From positions 1 through 8,825 of the forward strand of contig LCCW01000023.1 in assembly GCA_000998185.1 (NCBI GenBank): a stretch of DNA of 8,825 bases. Direction: 5' to 3'. Origin of the DNA: Candidatus Kuenenbacteria bacterium GW2011_GWA2_42_15. Lineage in GTDB: Bacteria > Patescibacteriota > Patescibacteriia > UBA2196 > GWA2-42-15. Made by a program: the position numbers and the translations under genes. Positions 4,724 to 8,825 of this stretch are shown piece by piece. The notes beneath the pieces were generated by a model. The model did not search any database and was not told the DNA's origin. It saw only the letters and a program-made list of their open reading frames with translations. Positions within the stretch are counted from its first letter, which is position 1, and the number at the start of each line of letters is the position of its first letter.

Positions 4724-6610
4724 ATGTTTAATCCGGCAGAAATACAAAAGCAAATGACTGACAAAAAAGACCAAGAGCCGCTTGCCAAAAATGATCTAGT
4801 GAGCGAAGATTTGCAACTGGAACAAGAAAAAGAGGCCCTAGAGGCGGAGAGGGTTTACCGGCAAGGAATAATCGGGTTACGAGATTTGATTGCGCCATCT
4901 TCCATGCGGGTAGATTCAATGCATTTGGAATTGAACGGCAAATTTGTGGCGACTCTTTTTGTAACCACTTATCCTAGATACATTGCGGTGGGCTGGTTTG
5001 AGCCGGTTATTAACGCCAGTTTGACCATGGATATCGCCATGTATTTTATACCGATTCCGTCGGGCATTGTTTTGAAACAGTTGAAGAAAAAATTGGGCAA
5101 TATTGGAGCGCAGATTATGGCCGACAGGGAAAAGGGCGCGCCGCGCGATCCATTGCAAGAAACGGCCTATCAGGACATTGAAAAATTGAGAGACGATTTA
5201 ACGCAAGGCATTGAACATTTTTTCCAGTTCGGTTTGTATGTGACAGTCTATGCCAATTCACCAAAAGAGCTGGAAGAGGCGCTGGAAACATTGGAAATTA
5301 ATATCGGATCAAAGTTGGTTTACACCAGGAGAGCCACCTGGCAGACAGAACAGGGTTTTAATTCCACCTTGCCTTTGGGCAAAGACTGGCTGCAGGTTTA
5401 CGCGAATTTAAATACCTCACCAATCGCTTCCACTTTCCCGTTTATTTCCTCGGAGTTGACTTCAGATGACGGAATTTTATACGGCATAAACAGGCACAAC
5501 AACAGCTTGATTTTATTTGACCGTTTTTCCTTGCAAAACGCAAATTTTGTGGTCTTTGCCACTTCCGGCGCTGGTAAGAGTTACGCCGTGAAATTGGAAG
5601 TCTTGCGTTCGCTTATGCAGGGGACGGATGTGATTATTATTGATCCGGAAAGAGAATATAAATATTTGGCCGAGGCCGTGGGCGGGGTTTATATCAACAT
5701 ATCTTTAAATTCGGACAGCAAGATCAATCCTTTTGATTTGCCCAAGAAAACCGATGAAGAAAATAAAACTGGTGATATAATCCGTTCAGCCGTGATCACG
5801 CTCAAGGGTTTGATCCGCTTGATGATTGGAGATTTGAGTCATGAGGAAGATTCTGTTTTAGATCGGGCGTTAATTGAGACCTACGCCAAAAACGATATCA
5901 CTTCGTCGGCAGATTTATCTGCGGTGACGCCGCCGGTGATGTCTGATTTACAGGGAATCCTGGAAGGCTTTGAGGGCGGAGCTGATATGGCCAAAAGACT
6001 GGAAAAATACACCAAAGGCACTTTTGCCGGGTTGATTGACAGTCGGACGAATATTGATGTTCATAACCAGCTGGTGGTTTTTTCCGTCAGGGATTTGGAA
6101 GATGAGCTTAGACCGATTGCCATTTATACCATCGTAAACTATATTTGGAATTTGGTCAGGAGCGAGATGAAAAAAAGAATTTTGGTCGTGGATGAAGCGT
6201 GGTGGCTTTTACAATATGAAGACAGCGCCAAATTTATTCATGCTTTGGCGAAAAGATGCCGAAAATATTATTTGGGACTGACCACCATCACCCAGGATGT
6301 GAGCGATTTTTTGAGCTCCCCTTACGGCAAGGCCATTGTGACCAATTCAGCCATGCAGCTTTTACTCCGTCAATCGCCGGCGGCGATTGACTCAGTTTCA
6401 GAATCTTTTTTGTTGACGCAGGGCGAGAGATATTTACTATTAGAATCAGGCGTGGGGGAGGGCATATTTTTTGCCGGTTCAAAACATGTGGCTATAAAGA
6501 TCGTGGCTTCTTACGCCGAAGACCAGATTATAACGACTGATCCAAGGCAGCTTTTGGAGATTCAGGAGGCAAAGGACGAATTTGAGCAGGCGCAAAACAG
6601 AAATCAATAA
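4724..6610 (+). CDS. virB4: VirB4-type conjugation/secretion ATPase
   Basis: A 628-aa cytoplasmic ATPase expected to power assembly or export by a type IV secretion-like complex at the inner membrane. The ATG at 4724 is preferred over an in-frame TTG at 4718; neither has a strong Shine-Dalgarno sequence. Residues about 45-235 form the VirB4 N-terminal/TraC-like part, preceded by a charged helix (about 15-45). The RecA-like domain carries Walker A ATSGAGKS (279-286; the first position is Ala, allowed by the motif), IIIDPEREY downstream of it, Walker B ILVVDEAWWLL (Asp490-Glu491) and TTITQDVSDFL with Gln524. The C-terminus SAMQLLLRQ...GERYLLLESGVGEGIFFAG is typical of VirB4. It is shorter than usual VirB4 (around 800 aa), which fits the separate TraC-like gene upstream. 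VirD4 and TraG proteins share the fold, but there are no N-terminal membrane helices, so VirB4 is favoured. The 301-nt repeat-filled gap before it is odd for an operon. Confidence 0.93.
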   Translation: MFNPAEIQKQMTDKKDQEPLAKNDLVSEDLQLEQEKEALEAERVYRQGIIGLRDLIAPSSMRVDSMHLELNGKFVATLFVTTYPRYIAVGWFEPVINASLTMDIAMYFIPIPSGIVLKQLKKKLGNIGAQIMADREKGAPRDPLQETAYQDIEKLRDDLTQGIEHFFQFGLYVTVYANSPKELEEALETLEINIGSKLVYTRRATWQTEQGFNSTLPLGKDWLQVYANLNTSPIASTFPFISSELTSDDGILYGINRHNNSLILFDRFSLQNANFVVFATSGAGKSYAVKLEVLRSLMQGTDVIIIDPEREYKYLAEAVGGVYINISLNSDSKINPFDLPKKTDEENKTGDIIRSAVITLKGLIRLMIGDLSHEEDSVLDRALIETYAKNDITSSADLSAVTPPVMSDLQGILEGFEGGADMAKRLEKYTKGTFAGLIDSRTNIDVHNQLVVFSVRDLEDELRPIAIYTIVNYIWNLVRSEMKKRILVVDEAWWLLQYEDSAKFIHALAKRCRKYYLGLTTITQDVSDFLSSPYGKAIVTNSAMQLLLRQSPAAIDSVSESFLLTQGERYLLLESGVGEGIFFAGSKHVAIKIVASYAEDQIITTDPRQLLEIQEAKDEFEQAQNRNQ

Positions 6611-6630
6611 AACAATAAAGCAAAAAATCA

Positions 6631-6706
6631 AGCCCGCCAATTACCAAAGTGGATTATTCTCGCAAGTGGTAGGCGAGTGCCCTAGGGGCAAAAGCACAGA
6701 AAACAC
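6631..6706 (+). repeat. 76-bp hairpin element, copy B
   Basis: This is the second copy of the element at 3253-3328, 20 nt after the virB4 stop and in the same orientation. Paired differences from copy A keep the inner stem: position 19/33 is A-T in A and G-C in B, 21/31 is A-T and G-C, 20/32 is C-G and T-G, and 22/30 is A-T and G-T. In the middle stem 14/36 goes from T-G to C-G. One outer pair is lost in B (4/46, C-G to C-A). The GCCCTAGGGGC hairpin and the AAAAGCACANAAAACAC tail are kept. The left flank is again A-rich (CAAAAAATCA). Confidence 0.8.
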
Positions 6707-6927
6707 TAAAACACAAGGAACAGTCAACAAGGAACAAGGGAGAAATCAGAAATAAAGAAATAGCGCGGTATTTTTCCCCTCCTCTTTGAGGAGTGGTGGT
6801 CCCGAGTCCCGTGAGGGCGAGGGACGGGGTGGTGGGGGAAATCAAGAAATCAAGGCATTAGTAATAAGTAATTAGAAATCAGGACAGGAATTAGAAAGCA
6901 GAAACAGAGAAATTAAAAAGTTAAAAT
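6707..6927. other. Rest of the gap after virB4, including a structured G/C-rich block
   Basis: Apart from A-rich spacer with AAGAAATC-type words (6836-6854), the notable part is 6773-6841. There TTTCCCC and GGGGAAA (6773-6779 with 6835-6841) could enclose a hairpin CTCCTC/GAGGAG with the loop TTT (6779-6793) and a stem GTCCC/GGGAC (6806-6810 with 6821-6825). This resembles the dispersed CCCCTCC...GGGACGGGGTGGT-type repeats I recall from Patescibacteria and Bacteroidetes. No gene, tRNA or convincing promoter is seen. Confidence 0.5.
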
Positions 6928-7518
6928 ATGCGCAATAAAAAGTTGGCAACAATTTTGGTAATCGCGTTTGTTGCGGTTTTGGCAGCGTTGGGGGCGTGGA
7001 TGTTTTTTGGTGAAAAACAAACAGACAATCCGGTGAATATTAATATCATGACCAACGGTGATAATAATCAGCAATTGCCAAGCTCTAACGGGGTTAACGG
7101 TTTGGATAATCAGCAAGCGACTGGCCAAGATCAGAAACAGCCACCGGTTATCAGTCAAGAAACAGAGGCGCTCAACCGGGCTAAATTTTTTGTTGAGATG
7201 ATCGGCTCTTATTCGCCCGGGGCAAGGTTCCAAAATGTGATTGATTTGCAGCCAATGATGTCTGATAAGATGCTTGTCTGGTCGCGTGACTTTATGGAGA
7301 GGAACCAGGCGAGTTTAGAAGACAATCAGGAAAGTATAACCACGAAAGTTTTTAAAACTAACCCGTCGGTTTTAAATGAAAACATAGCCAGCTTTACTTT
7401 TACCGCCAGAAGGACCAAGCTAGCAGGCGAAAATCAGATAAGTTATAGCCAAGAGGCAGAAGTGGAAATGGTAAAAGACCAAGGTACCTGGAAAGTAAAT
7501 AATTTGATTTGGAGATAA
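6928..7518 (+). CDS. Single-pass membrane protein with a possible VirB8/NTF2-like domain
   Basis: A 196-aa protein. A short basic N-terminus (MRNKK) is followed by one membrane helix (about residues 6-27), so the rest should lie outside the cytoplasm. A polar Asn/Gln-rich linker (30-77) leads to a compact C-terminal domain (78-196): a first helix ALNRAKFFVEMIGSYS, a second helical part around MMSDKMLVWSRDFMERNQ, then predicted beta strands ITTKVFKTNP, ENIASFTFTARRTK and SYSQEAEVEMVKDQGTWKVN. A helical start followed by long strands, ending in a strand with Trp, is the shape of NTF2-like domains such as VirB8/TcpC. This is inference from topology and context, not a family match I recognise. 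The gene is coupled to the next one, with 2 nt between stop and start. The A-rich leader has no clear Shine-Dalgarno sequence. Confidence 0.85.
   Translation: MRNKKLATILVIAFVAVLAALGAWMFFGEKQTDNPVNINIMTNGDNNQQLPSSNGVNGLDNQQATGQDQKQPPVISQETEALNRAKFFVEMIGSYSPGARFQNVIDLQPMMSDKMLVWSRDFMERNQASLEDNQESITTKVFKTNPSVLNENIASFTFTARRTKLAGENQISYSQEAEVEMVKDQGTWKVNNLIWR
7511..7514 (+). promoter_or_regulatory. Shine-Dalgarno GGAG inside the preceding gene's end
   Basis: GGAG at 7511-7514 is 6 nt before the ATG at 7521 and overlaps the last codons of the upstream gene. It supports ATG 7521 over the in-frame TTG at 7509 and implies translational coupling. It is one of the few clear Shine-Dalgarno sequences in this window. 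Confidence 0.75.
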
Positions 7519-7520
7519 AT

Positions 7521-8816
7521 ATGTTGTCTGAACTTAATTACAAAAGGATTATTTTAGCAATACTGCTCGTGATTATAAGCGCCGGGTTGATTTTTGGTAT
7601 TGTTTGGCTGATATTTTTGAGGCCGGGCAGCAATATTGGGGAAGAGCCTGGGGAAATAACATCAACTGGCGGGACACTGCCCGGGACCGGATTGGGGGCT
7701 GGCGGCAATTTAGTAGGACAGCTTGGTGGCAGGTTGCCGGGTGAAGATTTAACAGGATCAATAGGCGGCATTGATCAGGGACGCGCTCCAGCTCGGGCGG
7801 AAATATCGGAGGTGGCGAGCGGATCATTTACCAAAGCGAATATTTTAAACGACGAATCAGTAAAAGGCGTAAAAAAAAATAAAGAGGCTGACAGTTTTAA
7901 TTATTTGAGCGCCGAAGACAATAAATTTTACCGGATATCTTCCGAGGGTGGAGAAAAAATTCTTTTATCGGCGGAAACATTTCCTTTCGTGGACAAGGTG
8001 ACTTGGTCGCCAGACGGTGATAAGGTAGTTTTGCAATATCCGGACGGGGCGGCGGTTAGTTATGATTTTACAACCAACCAAAAGACGACTTTGCCGACAG
8101 GACTTGAAGGGCCGTCATTTGACCAGAGCGCGAACAATATCGCCTATAAGTTTATAAGCAGCCGCGAGGAAGACAATTGGCTCGTGGTCACGGACGCAGA
8201 CAGCAATCAATCACGGGCGGTAGAGGCAATCGGAGATCAGGGTGATAAGGTACAGGTTGACTGGTCGCCCAACAATCAGGTGGTGGCTTTATACAGAAAG
8301 TCGGTAGGGCTAGAGAAGGAGGAAATATTTTTTATAGGTTTAAATGATGAAAACTATAAGTCCTTGACGGTTGAGGGGTCCAATTTCATCGGTGTCTGGT
8401 CGCCCGAGGGAGACAAGATTTTGTACAGCGTGATCAGCTCGGAGAACAATTACAATCCAATTTTGTGGATCGTTGACGCGGAGGGGGATAATATCGGTAA
8501 TAATAATTTTATTTTTGGGCTGGTCACCTGGGCAGATAAGTGCACTTTTAATAATGACGGTAAGACTGTTTATTGCGCGGTGCCAGTAAGTTTGACAGCG
8601 GCGGCCGGCATGTATTCAGAAATCGCCAATGACAGTCCGGATGTTTTTTATCAGATAAATTTAGACACGGGCGTAAGCAAGCTGATTGCTTATCCGGTTT
8701 TGTCGGAAAATTTGGAAAAATTTCAAGTAAAACAATTATTTGTGAGCGGCGATAACAGCAAGCTTTTCTTTTGGGATAATTTCACCGACAAGATTTATTA
8801 TCTAAGATTAAAGTAA
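7521..8816 (+). CDS. Membrane-anchored TolB/WD40-like beta-propeller protein
   Basis: A 431-aa protein starting at ATG 7521 with a good Shine-Dalgarno sequence. The N-terminal helix (about residues 10-33, after MLSELNYKR) acts as a membrane anchor. A Gly/Pro-rich linker (about 35-100) then leads to a C-terminal beta-propeller. Blade signatures are WSPDGDKVVLQ (Trp162), FDQSANNIAYKF, WSPNNQVVALY (Trp248), WSPEGDKILYSV (Trp293), FNNDGKTVYCAV and SGDNSKLFFWD, which makes six blades, as in TolB/PD40-type propellers. Cys341 and Cys352 lie in the fifth blade and could form a disulfide outside the cytoplasm. Such propellers usually bind proteins or ligands and are not enzymes by default. Its pairing with the preceding VirB8-like candidate next to virB4 suggests an envelope part of the same machine, but that is inference. 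An ATG at 8822, 5 nt after the stop, may start the next gene. Confidence 0.87.
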   Translation: MLSELNYKRIILAILLVIISAGLIFGIVWLIFLRPGSNIGEEPGEITSTGGTLPGTGLGAGGNLVGQLGGRLPGEDLTGSIGGIDQGRAPARAEISEVASGSFTKANILNDESVKGVKKNKEADSFNYLSAEDNKFYRISSEGGEKILLSAETFPFVDKVTWSPDGDKVVLQYPDGAAVSYDFTTNQKTTLPTGLEGPSFDQSANNIAYKFISSREEDNWLVVTDADSNQSRAVEAIGDQGDKVQVDWSPNNQVVALYRKSVGLEKEEIFFIGLNDENYKSLTVEGSNFIGVWSPEGDKILYSVISSENNYNPILWIVDAEGDNIGNNNFIFGLVTWADKCTFNNDGKTVYCAVPVSLTAAAGMYSEIANDSPDVFYQINLDTGVSKLIAYPVLSENLEKFQVKQLFVSGDNSKLFFWDNFTDKIYYLRLK

Positions 8817-8825
8817 TTTTTATGC

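Noticed and set aside
7509..7520. TTG start for the propeller gene
   Set aside because: ATG 7521 has GGAG at a good distance, while TTG 7509 would have none.

Overview
The window looks like chromosome from a candidate-phyla-radiation bacterium (Patescibacteria, Parcubacteria-like). The evidence is a PrgI-family protein followed by a TraC-like protein and a VirB4 ATPase, two lysine/glutamate-rich helical proteins of the kind seen beside this set in those genomes, and A-rich, hairpin-laden intergenic sequence. TGA ends the gene at 3754-4422 and I saw no in-frame TGA that needs read-through, so the code is the standard bacterial one, not the TGA=Gly code of Gracilibacteria/SR1. The taxonomic call rests on recalled family knowledge, not on a search.

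All seven supported genes lie on the + strand. From left to right: the 3' part of a helical conserved protein (3-1331, open at the left edge); a 324-nt gap full of inverted repeats that ends in a good promoter; a 347-aa conserved helical protein (1656-2699); a PrgI/VirB3-like two-helix membrane protein (2707-3135); a 618-nt repeat-rich gap; a TraC-like, VirB4 N-terminal-like protein (3754-4422); a 301-nt repeat-rich gap; a VirB4-type ATPase with Walker A and B (4724-6610); a 317-nt repeat-rich gap; a 196-aa single-pass protein with a C-terminal domain that could be VirB8/NTF2-like (6928-7518); and, 2 nt later, a 431-aa single-pass protein with a six-bladed TolB/WD40-like beta-propeller (7521-8816). 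A further ATG at 8822 may begin the next gene.

Taken together the genes suggest a type IV secretion/conjugation-derived envelope machine. PrgI would be the inner-membrane VirB3-like part, the TraC-like protein plus VirB4 the cytoplasmic motor (together about 850 aa, the size of one ordinary VirB4), and the last two proteins extracytoplasmic accessory parts. No relaxase, VirD4 coupling protein, VirB6 or pilin lies in the window, so the substrate (DNA, pilus or protein) is unknown.

The most unusual content is between the genes. Two 76-bp elements (3253-3328 and 6631-6706) are about 86% identical without gaps. Several of their differences keep base pairing in a predicted hairpin, which points to a selected RNA or a mobile hairpin element. 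There is a perfect 12-copy array of an 8-bp unit, a 7-bp array, a 26-bp perfect palindrome, and many short hairpins. These separate genes that would be expected to be co-expressed, while two gene pairs (2699/2707 and 7518/7521) stay tightly packed.
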